Positions 48,290-57,489 of a stretch of DNA of 64,000 bases are shown piece after piece; position 1 is the stretch's first letter, and the number at the start of each line of letters is the position of its first letter. A program made the position numbers and the translations under genes. The notes under the pieces were generated by a model, which worked only from the letters and a program-made list of their open reading frames with translations, had not been told where the DNA came from and searched no databases. The DNA comes from Planctomycetota bacterium. Lineage in GTDB: Bacteria > Planctomycetota > UBA1135 > GCA-002686595. The stretch is from NCBI GenBank assembly GCA_014238415.1, contig JABABA010000013.1:1-64000 (forward strand). Reading direction: 5' to 3'.

Positions 48290-49071
48290 GCGCGAAGCTC
48301 TTTGTGCTCTCGGGAAAGGCCCTGGGCACCATCTTCAGTCTGCAAGAGGCCACCATCCTGGGCCGGGGGAAGGATGCGGGGGTGCGGCTTGCCGATGCTT
48401 CGGTCAGTCGATTGCACGCACGAATTGAACCGGAGGGCGACGGCTGGCGAGTGACTGATCTGGACTCGTCCAACGGGATCTGGGTTGCGGGGCAGCGCGT
48501 GGAGACTGCCCTCTTGAAGGATCTCGATGAGTTCAGGGCGGGGGCGTTGGAGTTGCGCATTCGGATTGACGCAGATGGGGGAGGCGAGGTGGCTCCTGTT
48601 CCCGTGGAGAGTGTCAAGCCGGATGGTGTTGAGGGCGGCGAGTCTGCGTCTGGACCTCATACGCCTGCTGACTCGGGATCAGATGCTCCAATCTCCGATG
48701 CAGATTCTTCGACACCAATCGATGCCAGTGGCGAGCTTGAATTGGAGGGGGACTGGTCCGAGCCGCAGTCGCAGCCATCTTCAGCCCCATTCATCAATCC
48801 ATCGGTCTCTTCAACGGGTGCAAGTTCTGCCGCCAGTGTCGCGACTTCCAGCTCCGCCCACGATCCTGCGCGCCCCATCCTGCAGCATGTGGGGGCAGGT
48901 CGTTCGGGGGGGCTGTTTTCCTCAGACCTGGGCCAACAACCGTTGCTCGTGCGTTGGGGACTCTATCTGCTTGCTGCGGCCTTTTTCGCTGGCCTGGTCT
49001 GGGGCGTTCAACACCTGGTTTTTGGGGTTCGCAAAGCCCGTTCGAATCCACCTGCGGAGTCCTTTCAGTGA
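48286..49071 (+). CDS. FHA-domain protein with C-terminal TM
   Basis: LGRGKDAGVRLADASVSRLHARIEPEGDGWRVTDLDSSNGIWVAGQRV; TM WGLYLLAAAFFAGLVWGVQHLVF. Confidence 0.92.
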   Translation: MSAKLFVLSGKALGTIFSLQEATILGRGKDAGVRLADASVSRLHARIEPEGDGWRVTDLDSSNGIWVAGQRVETALLKDLDEFRAGALELRIRIDADGGGEVAPVPVESVKPDGVEGGESASGPHTPADSGSDAPISDADSSTPIDASGELELEGDWSEPQSQPSSAPFINPSVSSTGASSAASVATSSSAHDPARPILQHVGAGRSGGLFSSDLGQQPLLVRWGLYLLAAAFFAGLVWGVQHLVFGVRKARSNPPAESFQ

Positions 49072-49871
49072 GCATAAACCCCTCGATCGATCCGGGAGCG
49101 CCCCGGGAAACAGCGATTCCCCAACTTCTAAAGCAGGAAGGGGCCAAGCTCCTTTCCCTGGCTGGCCGTTTCTGTGGTTCGCGTACGGAAGCGGAAGACT
49201 TGGTCCAAGAGGTTTTTCTGCAGGCCTGGGGCGGCTGGGAGAAGTTTGAGGGTCGTTCCGCTCCGGGCACTTGGCTCTACTCTATCGCTGTGCGCACTTG
49301 CCAACGCATGCACCGCAAGAAGAGCGGCGAGCCGGACAGGCTCGAGTCCCTGGACGAGCTGCTGCCACTTGGATCCCCACGCATGGCTCTTCTGCCATCC
49401 CAGGACGCAGGCCCTTTGGATCTTCAACTTCAGAAGGAACAGGTTGAGCTTATCGAAGCGGCCATCTCTTCTCTGCCCCAGGACTTTCGCATGCCCTTGA
49501 TACTCAAGGAGGTGGTAGGGTTCTCTGTGCAAGATGTGAGCATGATTCTGGACCTGCCCGAGAACACGGTAAAGACGCGCCTGCACCGGGGCCGTCTGAA
49601 ACTGCGCGCGGCCATGGATGTGGTGCTGCCCCAGACCCAGGGCGTGGACCCGAATTACTCACGAGAGGTCTGCCTTGATCTCCTGGCTGCCAAGCAAAAA
49701 TGCCTGGACAACCACCTCGAATTTGAATTCCCAGACGGGATCGTCTGTGAGCGCTGTGCCTCGGTTTTCGGGACCATGGATATGGCCCAGGCCGCTTGCC
49801 GTCAGATCGGCGAGGGAACTCTCCCCGAAGCCCTCCAAAGCCAGATTTTGGGCCGCTTGGAGGGCTCTTGA
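49068..49871 (+). CDS. Sigma-70 family (ECF-like) sigma factor with Cys-rich C-terminal extension, GTG start
   Basis: SRTEAEDLVQEVFLQAW; GTWLYSIAVRTC; FRMPLILKEVVGFSVQDVSMILDLPENTVKTRLHRGRLKLR; tail has five Cys including CERC. Confidence 0.93.
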   Translation: MSINPSIDPGAPRETAIPQLLKQEGAKLLSLAGRFCGSRTEAEDLVQEVFLQAWGGWEKFEGRSAPGTWLYSIAVRTCQRMHRKKSGEPDRLESLDELLPLGSPRMALLPSQDAGPLDLQLQKEQVELIEAAISSLPQDFRMPLILKEVVGFSVQDVSMILDLPENTVKTRLHRGRLKLRAAMDVVLPQTQGVDPNYSREVCLDLLAAKQKCLDNHLEFEFPDGIVCERCASVFGTMDMAQAACRQIGEGTLPEALQSQILGRLEGS

Positions 49872-49977
49872 GATTTCTTGAAAGGGTTTGGGGAACCTGG
49901 CCGGAATTGGTGACTCTCAATGGACAGCGCCCTCTGGCACTCTTGAGAAATCCCGAGACCCGAGACCACCAACCCCC

Positions 49978-51384
49978 ATGTATTTCGAACAGCACTATCT
50001 GACCTGTCTGGCCCAGGCTTCCTACTTTATCGCTGACACTGAATCTGGCAGTGCGGTTGTGGTGGACCCCCAAAGGGATATCGAACCCTATCTTGCGGTG
50101 GCAGAGAAGCACGGCTGGAAAATTGAGCATGTGTACCTGACTCACTTCCACGCGGATTTCCTGGCGGGTCATTTGGAGTTGCGCGAGCGGACAGGGGCCA
50201 AGATTCACCTCGGCGCCCGAGCTGAAGCCGAGTTTGACTTTGTGCCCGAGTCTGACGGCAGCACATTGGAGTTGGGGCCTCTGGTGCGCATTGTGGCAAT
50301 GGAAACACCCGGGCATACGCCGGAGAGCATTTCGCTGCAGTTGTTTGATTCGAGCGCAGATGACTCTGTGCCCCAAATACTCTTGACTGGGGATGCCTTG
50401 TTCATCGGAGATGTAGGCCGGCCGGATCTCTTGGCGTCGATCGGCTATACAAAGGCGGAGTTGGGCCGGATGCTTTATGACAGCTTGCATAACAAGATCT
50501 TGAAGTTGCCGGATGACGTCATGGTCTATCCTGCCCACGGGGCTGGCTCCATGTGCGGCAAGAACCTCTCGGATGAAACCTCTTCCACCATTGGTGAGCA
50601 GCGGCGCAGCAACTATGCCCTGCAGCCAATGACCACCGATGAGTTTCTGGCAGTGGTTACCGCGGATCAGCCCGCGGCTCCCGCTTACTTCTTGCATGAC
50701 GCCGACCTGAACCGCAAGGAGTTCCCGAACCTGGCCGTTGCCGTAGAGCGTGGTCTCGAAGCCCTCTCCTTGGACGGTTTCCTGGCCCACGCCAACCGGG
50801 GTGCCCAGATGGTTGATACCCGCGATGGTGAAGCCTTTGCACAGGGACATCTGGCGAGGAGCCTGAGCATTGGTTTGGAAGGCAAGTACGCCACCTGGGC
50901 GGGTTCTCTTTTGGATTTGAAGCGCCCGATCATTCTGATCGCTGACGCGGGTCGCGAAGAGGAAGCGATCATGCGTCTGGGCCGCATCGGTTTCGACATT
51001 GTGATCGGTTACCTGGATGGGGCCGCTCTTGCATGGAAGGACCGCTCCGAGCTGCTGTCACAATTCGAGCGTTTGGATGCCCTTGAGCTGTCGCAGGAGA
51101 TCGAGGGCGCGGATGCTCCCGAGATTCTTGATGTGCGTAGTCCGGGGGAGTTCGCCGCCGGACACCTGGAGAATGCCCTCAATATCCCCCTTCCTGAACT
51201 TGGGGATCGCCTGGATGAGGTTCGCGGGGCTCAGGCCCTAGTCATTCATTGCGCCGGGGGCTATCGCTCGGTGATTGCCGCCAGCCTGCTGGAGGCGGAG
51301 GGCTTCAGTGGTCTGCGTGACCTGCGCGGGGGCTTTGAGGCCTGGACCAACGCCGATCAAGCGGTGGTGCAGCCCAACGCCTGA
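49978..51384 (+). CDS. MBL-fold hydrolase fused to two rhodanese domains (persulfide dioxygenase-like)
   Basis: VYLTHFHADFLAGH; ETPGHTPESISL; TGDALFIGDVGRPDL; YPAHGAGS; C-terminal rhodanese EILDVRSPGEFAAGH...IHCAGGYRS. Confidence 0.93.
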   Translation: MYFEQHYLTCLAQASYFIADTESGSAVVVDPQRDIEPYLAVAEKHGWKIEHVYLTHFHADFLAGHLELRERTGAKIHLGARAEAEFDFVPESDGSTLELGPLVRIVAMETPGHTPESISLQLFDSSADDSVPQILLTGDALFIGDVGRPDLLASIGYTKAELGRMLYDSLHNKILKLPDDVMVYPAHGAGSMCGKNLSDETSSTIGEQRRSNYALQPMTTDEFLAVVTADQPAAPAYFLHDADLNRKEFPNLAVAVERGLEALSLDGFLAHANRGAQMVDTRDGEAFAQGHLARSLSIGLEGKYATWAGSLLDLKRPIILIADAGREEEAIMRLGRIGFDIVIGYLDGAALAWKDRSELLSQFERLDALELSQEIEGADAPEILDVRSPGEFAAGHLENALNIPLPELGDRLDEVRGAQALVIHCAGGYRSVIAASLLEAEGFSGLRDLRGGFEAWTNADQAVVQPNA

Positions 51385-51482
51385 GCGCTGAGGAAATAGC
51401 CGAAGTTTCCCGGGAACCCTTTCGCGTGGCTTGTCTCCAAGAGAGTGGGCCAGTTCTCCAACGCAAGAAAACAAATACCATC

Positions 51483-52043
51483 ATGACTCAATTCCAACTG
51501 ACCAGCGTCAACGTTGACAACCCTGTGGCCCTCCTGTCCGCAAAACGCTTCGTGGTGGATGTTCGCACTCCCGCGGAATTCAATGAGGTGCATGTGGAAG
51601 GTGCCCTGAGCTTTCCCCTGGGAGGCCTGGCCCGTAGCGCGACCAAGGTGGCGGAACTGGCCGCTGGCCGGCCCGTGACCTTGATCTGCCGTACGGGCAA
51701 GCGTGCGGAAGAAGGACGCAAGTTGCTGTCAAGTTCCGGGCTTGACGATGCTCATTGCTTGGAAGGGGGCATTGAAGCCTGGATTGCTGCGGGCAACCCG
51801 GTCACGCGCAGCGGCGCCAAAGCGATCAGCTTGGAGCGTCAGGTGCGCATCAGCGCGGGAGCCCTGGTGTTTCTCGGTAGCTTGGCTGCTTGGTTTGTTG
51901 CGCCCGCCTTTTTGATTCTGCCGGGGTTTGTGGGCGCGGGACTGGTCTTCGCCGGAGTGACTGACACCTGTGGCATGGCAATGATGTTGGCCAAGATGCC
52001 CTGGAACAAAGCCCGAGGGTCCGCCCCTCAATATTCTGTCTGA
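51483..52043 (+). CDS. Rhodanese-like protein with C-terminal DUF2892-like membrane region
   Basis: FVVDVRTPAEFNEVHVEGALSFPLG; LICRTGKRAEEG; VRISAGALVFLGSLAAWFV...FAGVTDTCGMAMMLAKMPWN. Confidence 0.92.
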   Translation: MTQFQLTSVNVDNPVALLSAKRFVVDVRTPAEFNEVHVEGALSFPLGGLARSATKVAELAAGRPVTLICRTGKRAEEGRKLLSSSGLDDAHCLEGGIEAWIAAGNPVTRSGAKAISLERQVRISAGALVFLGSLAAWFVAPAFLILPGFVGAGLVFAGVTDTCGMAMMLAKMPWNKARGSAPQYSV

Positions 52044-52060
52044 CGGTCCAGGTTGCTTGC

Positions 52061-52879
52061 ATGTTCTTTGCTCTGATCGGTGCTCTGGTGGTTGGCTTGT
52101 CCCTGGGAGCCTTGGGTTCCGGGGGCTCGATTCTGACCGTGCCGGTCTTGACCTTTCTAGTGGGCCAGCCCGAAAAGGTGGCCATTGCTGGGTCGTTGGT
52201 CATCGTGGGGGGCATCGCCCTGGTGGGAGCCAGCAGGGCCTGGCGCGCGGGGCGTGTGGACTTGCACAGTGTGCTCTGGTTCGGCGTGCCGGGCATGGGT
52301 GGATCCTTCGTTGGGGCGTGGCTTGGGGGCATGGTCCCGGGCAGAGTGCAGTTGCTGGTCTTTGGCCTCGTGATGCTCGTCGGGGCCTGGCTGATGTTGC
52401 GGCCCATGCAGGCGAGCAAGGTGGCTCACGGACGGCCGCCCTTGGCTCTGATCGTGGTGGAGGGCTTCTTGGTGGGGGTCATCACCGGATTCGTGGGGGT
52501 GGGTGGAGGTTTTTTGATCGTGCCTGCCCTCGGGATCTTGGGTGGTCTATCCATGAGCCGCGCGATCGGTACAAGTCTGGTGATCATCGTGTTGAAGTCC
52601 TTGGCGGGTTTTGTCAAGTATCAGGGAGTGTTGGAGGCCCAGGGGTTTGAACTGGATTGGGTCGTGATCGGTCTTTTCATTGTGGTGGGAATCGTGGGCA
52701 CGACCTTGGGCCAGACCTTTGGCCAGCGCATGTCCGACGTGCGCTTGCGACAGTCCTTTGCGGCGTTGCTCTTGGTGGTGGGTACCGGAATCCTGGTTCA
52801 AGGCGCCTGGCGATTTTCTCACGCCGAATTCCAGACGCCCACGAGTGATTCCGCCGCGTCGTCCCAGGTTCGCACCTGA
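52061..52879 (+). CDS. Sulfite exporter TauE/SafE family protein
   Basis: GALVVGLSLGALGSGGSILTVPVL; VGVITGFVGVGGGFLIVPALGILGGLSMSRAIGTSLVII. Confidence 0.93.
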   Translation: MFFALIGALVVGLSLGALGSGGSILTVPVLTFLVGQPEKVAIAGSLVIVGGIALVGASRAWRAGRVDLHSVLWFGVPGMGGSFVGAWLGGMVPGRVQLLVFGLVMLVGAWLMLRPMQASKVAHGRPPLALIVVEGFLVGVITGFVGVGGGFLIVPALGILGGLSMSRAIGTSLVIIVLKSLAGFVKYQGVLEAQGFELDWVVIGLFIVVGIVGTTLGQTFGQRMSDVRLRQSFAALLLVVGTGILVQGAWRFSHAEFQTPTSDSAASSQVRT

Positions 52880-53841
52880 CACATGACCGGGGCTTGATCC
52901 AAGGCCTGGCTCAAGGCTGCGGCGCAGTCTTGATGACTTTCTGGAGTAAAGCGTGGAACTTCAGCCGGTGCGATTTCTAGGTGGGCGGGAATGTCGCTGA
53001 CCGCCAGACGCGCACCCGCGTGCAGAGCTTCGAGCACGGGCAGGCCAAAGCCTTCAAGGCGTGAGGTCAAGAGCACCGCAGAACAGGTAGCGTAGAGTTC
53101 GGCCAACTCCTGATCAGGAATTGGACCCGTGTACCGCACCCTGTCCAATACCCCCAATCGCGCCGCTTCGGTTTGCATGCGCTGTGCCATGGAGCCGCGT
53201 ACGGCTCCCACGAAGAGCATGGTGGGCAGGCTCGGATCTTCTGCCAGTGCGCGTACCGCAGTGAGGGGATTCTTACGCGGCTCCAAGTGACCGGGCACCA
53301 GCACGAAGGGTTTGCTGGGTGTGGAACGCTTGACCCTCTGCAGGTGGTCGCCCCCGTGGTGAATCACATGCAACTGGCGCGGGGTTGCCAGACGCGCCAC
53401 CTCATCGGCAGTGGCCTGACTGACCGTGATGACGGCCTGGGCGTTTTGGATGGCCTGCTTGAGCCAGCTACGGCCCAAAAGAGAACTTTGGCGTCGTACA
53501 TCGTGTTGTAGGTGCACCATGGGAAGGTCTTTGGGGCCCGCCGAGGGCAGGTGCCCTCCGTGCACGAGATCGATTGGGCCCAGGCCTTGGATCGCCTCTT
53601 CCAGGGCCTGTTTCTGCCACAGAATTCGTTGCATCCGTGAGGATCCGATGCTGCTGCTGAGCAGTTCCACCCCGGGCAATCGGAACCCCAACCCCGAGCG
53701 CGGGGTGAGCATGCTCAGGGACCCTCCGCGTGCTTTCAGGATCGCGGCCGCGCGTGGGAAGATTTCCGTGGCGTGTCGGCGCACACCACCCATGGGTTGA
53801 GCCAAGGCGAGGCCGTTGATTAGGACTCGGGAGGCGCTCAT
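52819..53841 (-). CDS. Glycosyltransferase family 4-like
   Basis: PFVLVPGHLEPRKNPLTAVRAL; LLTSRLEGFGLPVLEALHAGARLAVSDIPAHLEIA; ATGA coupling to 53838. Confidence 0.92.
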   Translation of the reverse strand: MSASRVLINGLALAQPMGGVRRHATEIFPRAAAILKARGGSLSMLTPRSGLGFRLPGVELLSSSIGSSRMQRILWQKQALEEAIQGLGPIDLVHGGHLPSAGPKDLPMVHLQHDVRRQSSLLGRSWLKQAIQNAQAVITVSQATADEVARLATPRQLHVIHHGGDHLQRVKRSTPSKPFVLVPGHLEPRKNPLTAVRALAEDPSLPTMLFVGAVRGSMAQRMQTEAARLGVLDRVRYTGPIPDQELAELYATCSAVLLTSRLEGFGLPVLEALHAGARLAVSDIPAHLEIAPAEVPRFTPESHQDCAAALSQALDQAPVMCQVRTWDDAAESLVGVWNSA

Positions 53842-54878
53842 GAGAGCGACTTCCATACTTGCTCGATGCCTTGGGCCGTGCGTTCCCAGGTAAAAGGAGC
53901 GGCTTGCGCGATGAGTTGCTCTCGCCGGCTTTCGCTCTGGTCCAGGGCATCTGCGATTCCGTCCGCAACTGATTCAGGATCAGCGGGATCACAATGGAAA
54001 CCAGGGGCTCCCGCAGTCTGTGCCTGCACGCTACCAACCGGTGTCAAGGTTGCCGTGCCCGAGGCGTGAGCCTCAAGGACCGGCAGAGCAAAGCCCTCCG
54101 ACTGGGAGAGCACTGGTACCAGGGCAGCGAGGCGCATCAGCCCCGGCAAGTGTGCGGCTTCAATGGTCCCCGGGGTGGAAATGAAACGGGCCAGACCCAA
54201 CTGTTGTGCCAATCCCAAATCCGTGCGCAGGTCATGGGTATCGGGCCCGGTGACTACTACTTGGACTGTGGGCCCTTTTCGTTCCACAAGCGTGGCCACC
54301 CCTCGCAGCAGTGAAGCGAGATTCTTTTTGGCGCGCACGGCACCCAGGCACAGCAAGAGCGGTCGCTCGGGTAGGGAGTAGGTTCCCAGCAAGACTTCGT
54401 CTATGACATTGTCGGGTGGTTGAGCGCAGAAGGTGTCATCAACGCCCCAGGGGATCACATGCAACTTGCCATTGTCCTCAGCCAGGGGCAGACCCAAGTC
54501 GTCAGCGACTACGCTGGAGGCCGTGATCACCCTGTCTGCCCAGCGTGTTCCAAAGCTGGCCCAGAAACGGTGGCTCCAATTAGCGTTCTCCTGGCAACCA
54601 TGTTGCCAGGGCAATTCGTGAATGGTCTGCACCCGTTTGCCTGGTCCGCGCCAGGCGAAAGCCGAGGTGAAGCTGTGGATGCCAGCCAGATTCATGTGCT
54701 GGACACGCTTTCCATGGCCCGCACGGAACGCCCGGGGGGATGTGCCCTGGGGGGGAAGCAGGCGTACTACTTCAAGCTCACCGCGGGACTCAAGGGCAGT
54801 CAGGGTTGATTCCACAGCCCGGGTGATTCCCGCCGAGTGGGGAGGCAGGGTCGGGCTGAGGTCGAATCCAACGCGCAT
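53838..54878 (-). CDS. Glycosyltransferase family 4-like
   Basis: MRVGFDLSPTLPPHSAGITRAV; LLLCLGAVRAKKNLASLLRG; LSQSEGFALPVLEAHASGTATLT. Confidence 0.92.
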   Translation of the reverse strand: MRVGFDLSPTLPPHSAGITRAVESTLTALESRGELEVVRLLPPQGTSPRAFRAGHGKRVQHMNLAGIHSFTSAFAWRGPGKRVQTIHELPWQHGCQENANWSHRFWASFGTRWADRVITASSVVADDLGLPLAEDNGKLHVIPWGVDDTFCAQPPDNVIDEVLLGTYSLPERPLLLCLGAVRAKKNLASLLRGVATLVERKGPTVQVVVTGPDTHDLRTDLGLAQQLGLARFISTPGTIEAAHLPGLMRLAALVPVLSQSEGFALPVLEAHASGTATLTPVGSVQAQTAGAPGFHCDPADPESVADGIADALDQSESRREQLIAQAAPFTWERTAQGIEQVWKSLS

Positions 54879-54941
54879 GGGGAGGGAAGGATACCTATCC
54901 GCAACAGGAGAGTGGGTGATCTGCACGCTACTCTTCTGCCT

Positions 54942-56450
54942 ATGCAACGAACCTCAAAACTCTGGATCGCCGCCCTCCTGGTGGGTGCCCTGCTTCCCCA
55001 TGTGCCAGCCCAGGATCGACAGGTTCGCACGGGCGAGCCTCGGCAGACTCCAGGCTCCAAAGTCTCCTCACAGCAGACCAAGGTTTTTACTCTGCCCTTC
55101 GGTGACAACCTGGTCCGTCAAGCAGACGGCGCGGCTACTTGCGGTCTGGGGAGCGACTGGCATGCAGGTAGACGCCGGGAACTGGCTAGCCGCCTGGAAA
55201 CTGGGATTGTGGTCTTGCGAGGCCTGCCCGAACCCAGAGCCAGCTTGGGTTTTCATCAGGACAAGAATTTTTGGTATCTGACCGGAGTCGAGAGTCCGAA
55301 TGTTGCTTTCGTGATCGACCTGGACACAGGCCGTGAGGTGCTGTTCGTTTCCAAACCCAGCGGCTTTGCAGAGAGCTGGAATGGGGAGATCTGGGACACG
55401 GACGATGAATGGGTCAAGGAACTGACCGGCGTTGAAGAAGTGCGCGCAAACGATCCCGGCAGAGGCGGCAACAGGGGTCTACTCGAACTGATTGATGAGT
55501 TGGTGGAGGAAAACGCTGAGCGTCCGATCTGGACCCTGCAAACCGCTCATGTGGAACTGTCCGGAGCTTACGACAGCGCCTTGCCCTATGACCGTGCGCG
55601 CAAGCTTGACAGCCTGGATGGAAGGATCAGTCGCGAGACGGCTTTGGCCGGGCACCTTTCCCAGCGATATGCAGAGCAGGAAATTGAAGTGCGCGACTTG
55701 ACCCCGGCTCTTTGGGAGATGCGCGTGATCAAGACTGACAGGGAAGTGGAAGCCATGCGTCGCGCATCTCGTTCGGGAGCCCTGGCGATTCAAGAGGCAA
55801 TTCGATCCACGCGAGCCGGTCTTGGGGAATGGGACATCGACTCCTTGATTACCTGGCAGCAGCGAAGATTCGGCGCCACGGGTCCGGCGTATGCGGCCAT
55901 TGTGGGATCTGGCGCCAACAGCCTTGTCTTGCACTACAATTTCTCTTCACGGCGCATGCTTGAGGGAGAAGTGCTGTTGGTGGACTTTGCTCCCGAGGTG
56001 GATCACTATGTCAGTGACGTGACCCGCACCTGGCCAGTTGGCGGCGTGTTCACAGACGAGATGATTCCCATCTACGACGCTGTTCTTGCCGCCCAGGAGG
56101 CTGCTATCGCTCAGGTCAGAGCAGGTGCGCGCATGCGGGACGTGTCTGGTGCAGCCACCAAGGTGTTGCGTGAGCGCGGGTACCAATGCCCCCATGGAAT
56201 CTCTCATTCGGTGGGTATGGCGGTGCATGATCCCGGGCGCCTGGGCCAGACACTCAAGGCGGGCATGGTGTTCACCATTGAGCCGGGCGTGTATGATTCA
56301 GACACCGGTATCGGCGTTCGGATCGAGGACGTGATCCTGGTGACAGAAGATGGCTGCGAAGTCCTGTCGGCTGACTGTCCCAAGAGTCGCGAGGCTATTG
56401 AAGCCCTGATGGCTGAAGAAGGCATTCTCGACCTGATTGATGCGCGCTGA
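54942..56450 (+). CDS. M24 family Xaa-Pro aminopeptidase, secreted
   Basis: Signal peptide; N-terminal FHQDKNFWYLTGVE; VDFAPEVDHYVSDVTRTWPVGG; GISHSVGMAVHD; FTIEPGVYD; IEDVILVTEDG. Confidence 0.93.
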   Translation: MQRTSKLWIAALLVGALLPHVPAQDRQVRTGEPRQTPGSKVSSQQTKVFTLPFGDNLVRQADGAATCGLGSDWHAGRRRELASRLETGIVVLRGLPEPRASLGFHQDKNFWYLTGVESPNVAFVIDLDTGREVLFVSKPSGFAESWNGEIWDTDDEWVKELTGVEEVRANDPGRGGNRGLLELIDELVEENAERPIWTLQTAHVELSGAYDSALPYDRARKLDSLDGRISRETALAGHLSQRYAEQEIEVRDLTPALWEMRVIKTDREVEAMRRASRSGALAIQEAIRSTRAGLGEWDIDSLITWQQRRFGATGPAYAAIVGSGANSLVLHYNFSSRRMLEGEVLLVDFAPEVDHYVSDVTRTWPVGGVFTDEMIPIYDAVLAAQEAAIAQVRAGARMRDVSGAATKVLRERGYQCPHGISHSVGMAVHDPGRLGQTLKAGMVFTIEPGVYDSDTGIGVRIEDVILVTEDGCEVLSADCPKSREAIEALMAEEGILDLIDAR

Positions 56451-56468
56451 CCAACCCGAGTGAACCCA

Positions 56469-56837
56469 ATGAACAAGTTCTTGATTCTGCTTGCTGTCGT
56501 GCTGCTGCCCGGCTGTTTCATTTCCCGCACCACAGTGGATCGACCCTTGAATGCAGGCGTGGTCAGTCGTCTGGTTCCCGGTGAGACCACGGCCGCAGAG
56601 GTGGCCCAGTTGATGGGGGCTCCAGCTGAGGTCGTACAGCTCGGGCTGCGCACGGCTTGGCGCTATGAGTACAAGGTCCAGAAACAAGCCGCTGCTTTCC
56701 TGCTGGTTCTGGGTCTGCGCGGGGTTGATGCCCAGTCAGATCGGGTCTGGGTGTTCTTCGATGAACAAGGTGGTTTGACCCATGTGGGCACATCGTTTGC
56801 TTCGGATCAAACCGAGTACACGGTCCCGGGTTTTTGA
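56469..56837 (+). CDS. Small lipoprotein, SmpA/OmlA(BamE)-like
   Basis: Lipobox VLLPGC; LVPGETTAAEVAQLMGAPAEVVQLGLRTAWRYEY. Confidence 0.6.
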   Translation: MNKFLILLAVVLLPGCFISRTTVDRPLNAGVVSRLVPGETTAAEVAQLMGAPAEVVQLGLRTAWRYEYKVQKQAAAFLLVLGLRGVDAQSDRVWVFFDEQGGLTHVGTSFASDQTEYTVPGF

Positions 56838-56851
56838 GACCCGGGTGCTGA

Positions 56852-57295
56852 ATGAAGTCTTCTGGCGCGATCTGGGGATTGAAGGCAGCTGGCTGTGTGC
56901 TGGCTCTAGGCCTGTGTGGTTGTGTCAGCGGGACTCTCGCACAGGAGCGCTGGCACGAGGTCATTTCCCCCGGAGCGCTTGACCAGCTTGTTCCTGGCGA
57001 GTCCACACTTGAGGACTGTCTTCGAGAACTGGGCGCTCCCTTGCGGGTGGAGGAACTCGGAGAGCAGACGGTTCTGATTTGGGGCTGGCGTGATGTGCAT
57101 GGCTTTCAGGTGTCGGTTTCTGTTCCCCTAGGGGACAATTCGGCAAATTTCTCCTGGACGGACGAGGTCCAGCACCTTCAAGGAGTAGTGGCGATCTTGG
57201 GCCCCGATCAGGTCTTGAGCCTTCTGCGTCGGGGCCAGCTGGGAGAGATCCTGCCGGCCAAGCGCCGTGCGCCTCGTCTGATCGTGTCCGATTGA
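56852..57295 (+). CDS. Small lipoprotein, paralog-like to 56469-56837
   Basis: Lipobox LGLCGC; LVPGESTLEDCLRELGAPLRVEELGEQTVLIWGW. Confidence 0.6.
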   Translation: MKSSGAIWGLKAAGCVLALGLCGCVSGTLAQERWHEVISPGALDQLVPGESTLEDCLRELGAPLRVEELGEQTVLIWGWRDVHGFQVSVSVPLGDNSANFSWTDEVQHLQGVVAILGPDQVLSLLRRGQLGEILPAKRRAPRLIVSD

Positions 57296-57489
57296 GGGCA
57301 GTTCTCGCCCGTATTGCCATGTCCCTGTTCCCTGCTTGCAAGTCGGGTGTCGGCTGGGGATGATGCCAAGGCCTGGGTTGGGCTCCCCTGTCCCCGCTCA
57401 TGCAGTGGAATCCATTTCCCCTTGAAGTGCTTCCTCCGTCCATCCGCCGCGCTTTGCCCGGTGGCCGCTGATCCCTCTTGATTCTCCCC

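Noticed and set aside
49504-50850. 448-aa reverse ORF
   Set aside because: Antisense to sigma factor and MBL-rhodanese genes; composition typical of a shadow frame.
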